The notes under the pieces were generated by a model. The model ran no database searches and was not told the origin of the DNA. It saw nothing but the letters and a program-made list of their open reading frames with translations. Made by a program: the position numbers and the translations under genes. A DNA stretch of 64,000 nucleotides from Methylobacterium sp. J-090 (GTDB taxonomy: Bacteria; Pseudomonadota; Alphaproteobacteria; Rhizobiales; Beijerinckiaceae): assembly GCF_022829345.1 (NCBI RefSeq), contig NZ_JAKSXV010000063.1:1-64000 (forward strand), read 5' to 3'. Below are positions 13,827-21,240 of the stretch, piece after piece; within the stretch, counting starts at the first letter, position 1, and each line of letters begins with the position of its first letter.

Positions 13827-16763
13827 GTGGCCATCGATCCGACGACCATCCTCGATTCATCCGGACGGACCGCGCCGGGAGCAACCGAGGTCGAGGACCT
13901 TCGGGCTCGCCTGCGCGCACTCGAGGCCGAGGTCGCGCGGATGCGCGAGACCGAAGCGGCGCGGATGCGTGAGGCTCTCCTCGGCCATCGCGCGGAGGAC
14001 CTGCGCCTCCTCACCGACGCCCTGCCCGCCCTCGTCGCTCAGATCGGTCGCGACTACCGCTACCGGTTCAACAACCGGCACTACGAGACGTGGTTCGGGC
14101 GCCGCCCGGAGGGCCTCGTCGGTGCCCATGTCCGGGACGTGATCGGCGCGGCGGCCTTCGACGAGCGCCGTCCGTTCATGGACCGGGCGCTTGCCGGCGA
14201 GCACGTCCGCGTCGAGGGCTTCCTGCCCGACGGCAGCGGCCGGCGCCGGCCCTGCACCATCGCGTACATCCCCCGCCGGAACGAGGCCGATGCGGTGGAC
14301 GGTTTCATCGTCACCGTGGTCGATCTCGGCGAGGGCCGCGCCGCCGAGAGCCGGCGCCTGGCCCTGGCCGACCTCGGCGATCGCCTGCGTGACCTCGACG
14401 ATACGGCGCAGATGGCGTTCGTGGCCGCCGAGATCCTGGGCCGGACCATCGGAGTCAGCCGGGCCGGCTACGGCACCATCGACCCCGCCACGGAAACCAT
14501 CACCATTGAGCGCGACTGGAACGCACCCGGCATCACGAGTCTCGCCGGCACCCTGCGGTTTCGCGACTACGGCTCGTATATCGAGGACCTGAAGCGCGGT
14601 GAGACCGTGGTCTGCGTCGATGCCGAGACCGACCCGCGCACGGCCGCCACGGCCCCTGCCCTCAAGGCGATCTCGGCCCAGTCCTTCGTCAACATGCCGC
14701 TCACCGAGCACGGCGGCTTCGTCGCCCTGCTCTACCTCAACCATGCCACCGCACGCGCCTGGCCGGCGGAGGAACTCGCCTTCGTCCGCCTCGTCGCCGA
14801 GCGCGTCCGGGCCGCCACGGAACGGGTACGGTCCGAGGCCGCGCGCCGGGCGAGCGAAGCCCAGTTCCGCGCCTTCGCCCAAGCGGTCCCCAACCACGTC
14901 TGGGCGGCCTCGGCGGACGGCCGCCTCGATTGGTTCAACGCGCAGGTCTACGCCTATAGCGGAGCCGGGCCGAACGACCTCGACGGCGCCGCCTGGGGCA
15001 CCATCGTCCATCCCGACGACCGCGGCGGGGTCGTGGAGACCTGGGGGGCGGCCCTCGCCGAAGGCACGCCCTACGAGACCAGCTTCCGCATCCGGCGCGC
15101 GGACGGCGCCTATCGCTGGTTCCTCGTACGGGCCGAGCCGATCCGGGCGGCCGACGGCGTCATCGTACGCTGGGTCGGCACCAACACCGACATCGACGAC
15201 CAGCGCGCCGCGGCGGCCGAACTCACGCGCCTCAACGCCCTCCTGGCCGAGCAGGTCGAGCACCGCACGCGCGAGCGCGACCGCATCTGGGATACCACCA
15301 CTGACCTCATGGGCACGGCCGGCCTCGACGGCTACCTCAAGAGCGTGAATCCGGCCTGGAGCCGAACGCTCGGCTGGTCCGAGAGCGAACTCCTGGCGCA
15401 GCCCTTCACGGTGCTCATCGATCCGGCCGACCATGCCGAGACCGGGGACGTGGTCCGGCGCCTCGCGCGGGGCGAGGCGGTGACAGGCTTCGTCGACCGG
15501 ATCGCCTGCAAGGATGGGCGTCAGCGCGTGGTGATGTGGACGGCCGCCCCCGGCGGCGATGTCTTCTACATCGTCGGCCGCGACATCACGGAGCAGCGCC
15601 AGACCGAGGAAGCCCTGCGCCAGGCCCAGAAGATGGAGGCCGTCGGCCAGCTCACCGGTGGCCTCGCCCACGACTTCAACAACCTGCTGACCGGAATCTC
15701 CGGCAGCCTCGAACTGCTCCAGACTCGGATGAGCCAGGGCCGGCTGACGGACCTCGACCGGTACATCAACGCGGCGCAGGGAGCCTCGAAACGCGCCGCC
15801 GCCCTGACCCACCGCCTGCTCGCCTTCTCCCGCCGCCAGACCCTCGACCCGAAGCCGACGAACATCAACGGCCTCATCGCCGGTATGGAAGAGCTGATCC
15901 GCCGCACCGTCGGTCCGGCCATCACCATCGAGGTGGTCGGCACCGCCGGCCTGTGGACCGCGCTCATCGATCCCAACCAGCTCGAGAACGCGCTGCTCAA
16001 CCTCTGCATCAACGCCCGGGACGCCATGCCGACGGGCGGGCGCATCACCATCGAGACCGCCAACAAGTGGATGGACACGCGCGCCGCCAAGGAGCGTGAC
16101 CTCGAGCCCGGCCAGTATCTGTCGCTCTGCGTCACCGATACCGGAACGGGCATGCCGCCCGAGGTGGCGGCCCGCGCCTTCGACCCGTTCTTCACCACCA
16201 AGCCCATGGGCGAGGGTACGGGGCTCGGCCTGTCGATGATCTACGGCTTCGTGCGCCAGTCGGGTGGGCAGGTGCGGATCTACTCGGAGGTCGGCGACGG
16301 GACGACCCTGTGCCTCTACCTCCCGCGCCATTACGGGGCGGCCGAGACCGCCGAGCTTCCGGCGGACCTCGCCGACGCGCCCCGGGCCGAGCAGGGCCAG
16401 ACCGTGCTCATCGTCGACGACGAACCCACCGTGCGGATGCTGGTCACCGAGGTGCTGGAGGATCTCGGCTACACCGCCATCGAGGCGGCGGACGGGGCGG
16501 CGGGTCTCAAGGTCCTGCAATCGGACGTGCGCCTCGACCTCCTCGTCACCGATGTCGGCCTGCCCGGCGGCATGAACGGCCGCCAGATGGCCGATGCCGG
16601 CCGCGCCGTCCGGCCCGGCCTGAAGGTGCTGTTCATCACCGGCTACGCCGAGAACGCCGTGCTCGGCAACGGCACCCTGTCGCCGGACATGCAGGTGCTG
16701 ACGAAGCCCTTCGTGATGGAAGCGCTGGCGGTGCGGATTCGGGATCTGATCGCCGGCGGGTAG
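13827..16763 (+). CDS. Hybrid sensor histidine kinase (PAS-GAF-PAS-PAS-HisKA-HATPase-REC)
   Basis: Soluble hybrid kinase of about 978 residues without a transmembrane helix. Order: a coiled-coil-like start (about 20-45, ARLRALEAEVARMRETEAAR), PAS (about 40-160), GAF (about 180-345), a second PAS of PAS_3 type (about 355-470), a third PAS (about 480-600), HisKA with the phospho-His in GGLAHDFNNLLTG, HATPase_c with the N-box NLCINARDAMP and G-boxes DTGTGMP and GTGLGLSMIYGF, then a C-terminal receiver (VLIVDDEPTVR, acceptor Asp in LLVTDVGLPGG, LTKPF). GTG at 13827 follows the aroB stop by 4 bases; a TTG at 13797 would overlap aroB. The signal is unknown, but multiple PAS/GAF domains suggest cytoplasmic redox, light or ligand sensing. 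Confidence 0.88.
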   Translation: MAIDPTTILDSSGRTAPGATEVEDLRARLRALEAEVARMRETEAARMREALLGHRAEDLRLLTDALPALVAQIGRDYRYRFNNRHYETWFGRRPEGLVGAHVRDVIGAAAFDERRPFMDRALAGEHVRVEGFLPDGSGRRRPCTIAYIPRRNEADAVDGFIVTVVDLGEGRAAESRRLALADLGDRLRDLDDTAQMAFVAAEILGRTIGVSRAGYGTIDPATETITIERDWNAPGITSLAGTLRFRDYGSYIEDLKRGETVVCVDAETDPRTAATAPALKAISAQSFVNMPLTEHGGFVALLYLNHATARAWPAEELAFVRLVAERVRAATERVRSEAARRASEAQFRAFAQAVPNHVWAASADGRLDWFNAQVYAYSGAGPNDLDGAAWGTIVHPDDRGGVVETWGAALAEGTPYETSFRIRRADGAYRWFLVRAEPIRAADGVIVRWVGTNTDIDDQRAAAAELTRLNALLAEQVEHRTRERDRIWDTTTDLMGTAGLDGYLKSVNPAWSRTLGWSESELLAQPFTVLIDPADHAETGDVVRRLARGEAVTGFVDRIACKDGRQRVVMWTAAPGGDVFYIVGRDITEQRQTEEALRQAQKMEAVGQLTGGLAHDFNNLLTGISGSLELLQTRMSQGRLTDLDRYINAAQGASKRAAALTHRLLAFSRRQTLDPKPTNINGLIAGMEELIRRTVGPAITIEVVGTAGLWTALIDPNQLENALLNLCINARDAMPTGGRITIETANKWMDTRAAKERDLEPGQYLSLCVTDTGTGMPPEVAARAFDPFFTTKPMGEGTGLGLSMIYGFVRQSGGQVRIYSEVGDGTTLCLYLPRHYGAAETAELPADLADAPRAEQGQTVLIVDDEPTVRMLVTEVLEDLGYTAIEAADGAAGLKVLQSDVRLDLLVTDVGLPGGMNGRQMADAGRAVRPGLKVLFITGYAENAVLGNGTLSPDMQVLTKPFVMEALAVRIRDLIAGG

Positions 16764-16795
16764 GCGCGGCCCATTCCCGTCGAGCCGAGGGCCAA

Positions 16796-16837
16796 GCCTG
16801 ATCGTGGGAGCCTGATCGTGGAAGCCTCGTTGTGGGA
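16796..16837 (+). repeat. Three tandem copies of a 14-bp unit
   Basis: GCCTGATCGTGGGA (16796-16809), GCCTGATCGTGGAA (16810-16823) and the more diverged GCCTCGTTGTGGGA (16824-16837) follow each other without a gap, just after the hybrid kinase gene. The decreasing similarity suggests an old expansion by slippage, or an array of binding sites. Confidence 0.75.
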
Positions 16838-16984
16838 GCGTCACGGAACGCCTGCCTGCGCGGGAATGCGGCTCCGGAGCAAGGCCCCGCATGGCCGAAG
16901 CCATGCCGGGAAGATGGGGCCTGGAAGGCGGAATTCCGCACCATCGACACCATCACCGAAGGGGGTATCGTTTCCGCCTGTGAC

Positions 16985-17004
16985 GGCGGGCGGATACGCC
17001 CGCC
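16985..17004. other. Perfect 8-bp hairpin with GATA loop upstream of pxpB
   Basis: GGCGGGCG and CGCCCGCC flank GATA exactly. It has no T-run and ends 63 bases before the pxpB start. It may terminate transcription from upstream, act in the pxpB leader, or be an operator. Confidence 0.4.
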
Positions 17005-17067
17005 CTTCGATCCCGCAGCCACGGCGCTTCCGCCCAGGCCGTACATGCCACAACCGCCCGGGTACCG

Positions 17068-17790
17068 ATGGTGACGAACGCTCCGCGCCTCCTCGATCTC
17101 GGCGAAGCCGCGCTCGTCGTCGAGTTCGGGCAGGCCGTCGATCCCGCCGTGCACGACCGAGTCCTCGCCCTCGACGCGGCCCTGGGCGCCGCCTCGGTGA
17201 CCGGTCTGCTGGAGCGCGTGCCGACCTACCGCTCGCTGACGATCCACTACGATCCCCTGGTCCTCGACCGGGCGCAGCTCTGCCGGACCGTCACGGACCT
17301 CCTGGCCCGGGCCGTCCCGTGGCCGCGGGCCGGGCGGCTCTGGACGGTGCCATGTTGCTACGATCCGGCGCTTGCCGAGGATATCGCCGTCGTCGCCACG
17401 TGGGCCGGTCTCTCGGCGGCTCAGGTCGCCGCGCGCCATGCCGAGGCCTATTACCGCGTCTACATGTACGGCTTCGCGCCGGGCTTCGCCTATCTCGGTG
17501 GGCTCACCGCCGATCTCGGCATCGCGCGGCGCGAGAGCCCGCGCCCGCCGCATCCCGCCAACGCCATCCTGATCGGCGGCGGCCTTGCGGCCGTGGCGAC
17601 CGTCCCGATGCCGACGGGCTGGTACGTGATCGGCCGGACCCCCGAGCGGCTCTACTCCGAGGCCCGCCACCGGACCTTCCTCGTCGAGCCCGGGGACACC
17701 CTGCGGTTCGAGCCCATCGACGCCGCGACCTTCGCCGGGCTCGAGCGGCGGGCCGCCGGCGGCGAGACGATCGCCCGGTCGGAGGACTGA
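17068..17790 (+). CDS. pxpB: 5-oxoprolinase subunit PxpB (KipI family)
   Basis: First of two subunits related to KipI/allophanate hydrolase subunit 1, now known as PxpB. With PxpA and PxpC it forms the ATP-dependent 5-oxoprolinase that opens pyroglutamate to glutamate. The 240-residue length fits. Seen: LGEAALVVEFG at the start, VPTYRSLTIHYDP, and the signature YRVYMYGFAPGFAYLGGL. The pair is separated from pxpC by five bases and is co-transcribed. pxpA, which usually sits beside them, is not in the window; it may be distant, or the complex may use another partner. ATG at 17068 is followed directly by GTG, so the start is ambiguous by one codon. Confidence 0.88.
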   Translation: MVTNAPRLLDLGEAALVVEFGQAVDPAVHDRVLALDAALGAASVTGLLERVPTYRSLTIHYDPLVLDRAQLCRTVTDLLARAVPWPRAGRLWTVPCCYDPALAEDIAVVATWAGLSAAQVAARHAEAYYRVYMYGFAPGFAYLGGLTADLGIARRESPRPPHPANAILIGGGLAAVATVPMPTGWYVIGRTPERLYSEARHRTFLVEPGDTLRFEPIDAATFAGLERRAAGGETIARSED

Positions 17791-17795
17791 CGGAG

Positions 17796-18803
17796 ATGGA
17801 CGCGACGCTCAGCATCCTGTCGGCCGGCGGCGGCATCACGCTCCAGGATGCGGGGCGCCACGGCTACATGCGCTACGGCATCACGCCGGCGGGGCCCATG
17901 GACCCCCTCGCCCATGCCGGCGCCAACCGGGCCCTGGACAATCCGCCCGACGCCACCGCCATCGAGATCTCCCTCGGCGGCGTGTCCCTGACCGTCACGG
18001 GCGCCGCCGTCGACGTCAGTCTGGTCGGGGGCGGCTTTCGCATCGATCACGCGGGCCGGACCCTGCCCTGCGCGACGGCCCTGACCCTGGAGCCGGAGAC
18101 GCGCCTGACGATCCGGGCCGGGTCAATGGGCGCGTGGTGCTATCTCGGCGTGGCGGGCGCGATGGATGTGGCGCCGACCCTCGGCTCGACGGCGACCCAC
18201 ACCCGGTCCGGGCTCGGCGGCCTCGACGGCCGGGCGCTCCGGGCCGGCGATACCGTGCCGATCGCACGGCCCCGCGCCGCGATCGGCGAGCCGTCGATCC
18301 TCGTCGCGCCCTGGCTCGATCGGCCGCCGGGCGCGATCCGGGTCGTCCTCGGTCCCCAGGACGATCATTTCGACCCGGCGGCCGTCGCGGCCTTCCTCGC
18401 GGGTCCCTGGCGCATCGGCGCACGGGGCGACCGCATGGCCTGCTTCCTGGAGGGCGCCCCGATCCGGGCGCGGGACCACAACATCGTCTCCGACGGGATC
18501 GCCATGGGGGCGATCCAGGTGCCGGGCACGGGCCAGCCCATCGTCCTGATGGCCGATCGGCAGCCGACGGGCGGATACCCGAAGATCGCCACCGTGATCG
18601 GCGCCGATCTCGGGCGCCTCGCCCAGACGCGGACCGGGGACAGCGTGCGCTTCACCGCCGTCTCCGTTTCGGAGGCCGTGCAGGCACGGCGCCTGGAGCG
18701 GCAGGCCCTCGCCGGGCCCCTCGTGCGCCAGCCCCTCGTGCGGACCGACTTCACCTCCGAGTTCCTGCTGGCCCGAAACCTCATCGACGGCGTGGTGGGG
18801 TAG
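17796..18803 (+). CDS. pxpC: 5-oxoprolinase subunit PxpC (KipA family)
   Basis: Carboxyltransferase-domain subunit of 335 residues, related to KipA/allophanate hydrolase subunit 2 and partner of PxpB. Seen: the N-terminal LQDAGRHGYMRYGITPAGPMD, which is highly conserved in the family; VLGPQDDHF in the middle; DHNIVSDGIAMGAIQVPGTG; and MADRQPTGGYPKIATVI toward the C-terminus. CGGAG lies just before the ATG. It is convergent with the sensor kinase gene, with 41 bases between. Confidence 0.9.
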   Translation: MDATLSILSAGGGITLQDAGRHGYMRYGITPAGPMDPLAHAGANRALDNPPDATAIEISLGGVSLTVTGAAVDVSLVGGGFRIDHAGRTLPCATALTLEPETRLTIRAGSMGAWCYLGVAGAMDVAPTLGSTATHTRSGLGGLDGRALRAGDTVPIARPRAAIGEPSILVAPWLDRPPGAIRVVLGPQDDHFDPAAVAAFLAGPWRIGARGDRMACFLEGAPIRARDHNIVSDGIAMGAIQVPGTGQPIVLMADRQPTGGYPKIATVIGADLGRLAQTRTGDSVRFTAVSVSEAVQARRLERQALAGPLVRQPLVRTDFTSEFLLARNLIDGVVG

Positions 18804-18844
18804 GCCCATCGGAACGGCGGCACCGGGCCGACCGCAACGCGGCG

Positions 18845-20209
18845 TTACGACAGCGCCGAAAAGGTCACGCCGACCCGCAGGCCGGGATCGTTGTCCGTGA
18901 GGGTCAGGACGGCCGTGTGCAGCTCCGCCACGGCCGCCACCAGCGGCAGGCCCAGGCCGTGTCCCTTTGCGCCGCGGCTCTTCTCGACGCGGTAGAAGCG
19001 CCGCAGCACCTTGTCCCGCTCCGCCGCGTCGATTCCCGGCCCATCGTCGGCCACGGCCGCGACCGCCCGCCTGCCGGCGCGCGTCAGGTCGAGGGCGATC
19101 GTCGTCCCCACCGGCGTATGGTGCAGGGCGTTCTCGACGAGATTGGCGAAGAGCTGGACCAGCAATTCGCGGTCGCCGTCGATGCGGATATCCGGCTCGA
19201 TGGCGCAACGCAGCCGTCGCCCGCCATCCTCGATGGCGGGCGCATAGGCCTCCCCGACGGTGCGCAGGACGTCCGACAGGTCGATCGAGCGGAAGCCGGC
19301 CCGCCGCGCGCCGGCCTCGATCTGCGCGATGCGCAGCAAGGCCGTGAAGATCTCGAGGATTTCGTCGATCTCCCCCACCGCCCGCTCGATGGACGCGCCG
19401 TACTCGGTGACCGTCGCGGCCGTTCGGCCGGAGGCGAGCAGGCCGTGCCGCAGGCGGGTGAGCGGCGTGCGCAGGTCGTGCGCGACGTCGTTGGTGACCT
19501 GCCGGAGCGTCTCCAGCAGGCCGGCGATCCAGTCGAGCATCCGGTTCAGCGTCAGCGATAGGCGATCGAAATCGTCGCCCGATCCCGACAGGGCGATGCG
19601 GCTCCCGAGATCGCCCGCGATGATCGCCTCCGCCGTGCGCGTCACCGCATCGACCCGCGCGAGCAGGCGGCCCGAGACGACGAGGCCGAGGCCGAGGCCG
19701 AGCGCGACCGACGCCGCCAGGGCGAGGGCGAAGGCGCGTTTGAGAATCGCGCTCACCTCCGTGATGCCCTGGAGGTTGTCGGAGACGACGAGGATCGTCC
19801 CGTCGCCGAGCCTGTGGGTCGCCGCGATCATCGGCTGGGCGAGCCTCCGGCCACCGATCTCGGAGACCGGCCGCGCGGCGGTGTCGGCCCGACCCGCGAG
19901 GGCGGCGAGATCCGGATTGCCGATTCCGACACGGCCATCGGTCTCGACGATCGCGTGGCTCATGCGGCCGCCTCCGCGCGCTAACCGCCCGTTGAGCGCC
20001 ACGTCCAGGTCGACGCGCCCGCCATGGACGAACTCGTCCACCAGCGCGCCGATCTCGTTGTCGATCCGCTGCTGCGCCTGCTGCCGGAGCGCGGAGGTCA
20101 GCTGGATCTCGACCAGGACTCCGAGCACCGCCACCGACGACACGAACGCGGCCGTGTAGAGCAGCGCGAAGCGGAAGCCGACGCTGTGGACGAGCTTATG
20201 CCAGGTCAC
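18845..20209 (-). CDS. Membrane sensor histidine kinase (partner of the adjacent OmpR-type regulator)
   Basis: Orthodox sensor kinase of 454 residues. It has TM1 at about 13-35, a periplasmic sensor of about 120 residues with no cysteines, TM2 at about 160-182, HAMP (about 182-235), HisKA with the phospho-His in NDVAHDLRTPLTRLR, and HATPase_c with LVENALHHTPVG, DDGPGID and KGHGLGLPLV. It is second in an operon with the response regulator; GTG at 20209 is used, 12 bases after the regulator stop. That junction is a tandem duplication (see the repeat at 20196-20227). The divergent TonB receptor suggests a metal or siderophore signal, as in PfeR/PfeS; this is inference from context. Confidence 0.88.
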   Translation of the reverse strand: MTWHKLVHSVGFRFALLYTAAFVSSVAVLGVLVEIQLTSALRQQAQQRIDNEIGALVDEFVHGGRVDLDVALNGRLARGGGRMSHAIVETDGRVGIGNPDLAALAGRADTAARPVSEIGGRRLAQPMIAATHRLGDGTILVVSDNLQGITEVSAILKRAFALALAASVALGLGLGLVVSGRLLARVDAVTRTAEAIIAGDLGSRIALSGSGDDFDRLSLTLNRMLDWIAGLLETLRQVTNDVAHDLRTPLTRLRHGLLASGRTAATVTEYGASIERAVGEIDEILEIFTALLRIAQIEAGARRAGFRSIDLSDVLRTVGEAYAPAIEDGGRRLRCAIEPDIRIDGDRELLVQLFANLVENALHHTPVGTTIALDLTRAGRRAVAAVADDGPGIDAAERDKVLRRFYRVEKSRGAKGHGLGLPLVAAVAELHTAVLTLTDNDPGLRVGVTFSALS

Positions 20210-20227
20210 GTTTATGCCAAGTCACGC
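20196..20227 (-). repeat. 16-bp tandem duplication at the regulator/kinase junction
   Basis: On the plus strand TTATGCCAGGTCACGT (20196-20211) is followed directly by TTATGCCAAGTCACGC (20212-20227), differing at two positions. The upstream copy in the direction of transcription contains a GTGA quartet (20225 down to 20222), the usual stop/start overlap. The downstream copy supplies the kinase start codon used today. Confidence 0.85.
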
Positions 20228-20902
20228 TGGTCGGTCACGCAGGATGTATCCGGAGCCGCGCACGGTCTCGATCAGCCCTCGGTCGAAGGTCCGATCCACC
20301 TTGGCGCGCAGGCGGCTCATGTGGGTTTCGACGATGTTCGTCCTCGGGTCGAAGTGGAAATCCCAGACGTTCTCGAGGAGCTGGCGGCGGGTCACCAGGG
20401 ACCCTACGTTGCGCATCAGAAATTCGAGGAGCCGGAACTCCCGCGGCTGCAGATCGATGGTGCGGCCGGCGCGGCGCACGGCGCGCGCCATCAGGTCCAT
20501 CTCGAGATCGGCGGCACGCAGCACCGTCACCACGGTGGCGATGGGCGGACGGCGCGCCAGGGCGTGGACCCGGGCGAGCAGTTCGGCGAAGGCGAAGGGT
20601 TTGACGAGGTAGTCGTCGGCCCCCGCCTCGAGGCCTTCCACGCGATCGTCGATGCCCGACATCGTGGTCAGGAACAGCAGCGGCGTCGCAATCCGCGCCG
20701 CGCGCAACCGCCGCGTCAATTCGAGACCGTCGAGCCCCGGCAGCATGCGATCGACGATGGCGACGGCGTGGCCGCCCGCGAGGGCGCGCTTCAGGCCGGA
20801 TGGTCCGTCAGCGGCGCGTTCGACGGTGTGCCCGGCTTCCGTCAGCTCGAACTCCACGAACGTGGCGGTCACCACATCGTCCTCGATCAGCAGGATCCTC
20901 AC
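20222..20902 (-). CDS. OmpR/PhoB-family response regulator
   Basis: Two-domain regulator of 226 residues. Receiver: RILLIEDD acidic pair, acceptor Asp in VAIVDRMLPGLDG, Thr/Ser in FLTTMSG, Lys in YLVKPFAF. Winged-helix effector (about 130-224): LQPREFRLLEFLMRN, TNIVETHMSRLRAKVD recognition helix and the terminal IETVRGSGYIL wing. GTG at 20902 is preferred because GAGG precedes it by about 5 bases and the receiver begins at once; the frame is open further upstream into the AT-rich promoter region without family similarity. It heads the operon with the sensor kinase and is divergent to the TonB-dependent receptor, which it may control together with its own operon. Confidence 0.9.
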   Translation of the reverse strand: MRILLIEDDVVTATFVEFELTEAGHTVERAADGPSGLKRALAGGHAVAIVDRMLPGLDGLELTRRLRAARIATPLLFLTTMSGIDDRVEGLEAGADDYLVKPFAFAELLARVHALARRPPIATVVTVLRAADLEMDLMARAVRRAGRTIDLQPREFRLLEFLMRNVGSLVTRRQLLENVWDFHFDPRTNIVETHMSRLRAKVDRTFDRGLIETVRGSGYILRDRPA

Positions 20903-21240
20903 GATGACCTCGCCAACGCGGTTTCCACACCCCCACCGAAAGAGCCTGCGTGTCTGTTGTCCGGCTGCAACACAATGACAGACTCGAAGCTCAAAGTTCA
21001 GTTCCAGCGTCATATCCCAGGAACGAGACATGAGCTTAAGAGTTGCATGAAGCAAAATCGATGAAATATCAAACAATCCAGATTCTCATTCAAACAATAA
21101 TAGTTCTAAACTGGAAATATTGGCAATCCGTAATTTGACCCTCCCCTGAAGGACGACGCCTAAGCGATGCCGGGACGACAAGCTGCGCGGCACGTCGCGG
21201 CGCTGTCCCCAAGCATCATAGGGCGTTGGGGGTTTTATCC
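20903..21240. promoter_or_regulatory. AT-rich divergent control region between the two-component operon and the TonB receptor
   Basis: This 338-base stretch is markedly richer in A and T than its surroundings, mainly at 21030-21140. It contains the direct repeat TCAAACAAT at 21069-21077 and 21090-21098, a 21-base period equal to two helical turns and so on one face of the DNA. It also has a CATGA(A)GC pair near 21029 and 21046, and a TTCTAAA element at 21104-21110 that matches one half of the Irr-type iron control element. No complete Fur or Irr palindrome is seen. These are candidate sites for the OmpR-type regulator and for iron control. Confidence 0.45.

Larger units (their letters stand above)
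16764..17067. other. Intergenic region between the hybrid kinase and pxpB
   Basis: It contains a 14-bp-period triplicate (16796-16837), a perfect hairpin (16985-17004) and the palindrome GCGGAATTCCGC. I see no supported gene. A promoter for pxpBC is expected here, but no clear -35/-10 pair stands out. Confidence 0.4.

Noticed and set aside
13857..16904. Long minus-strand open frame opposite the hybrid kinase
   Set aside because: Shadow of the PAS/GAF/HisKA gene; no recognisable domain.
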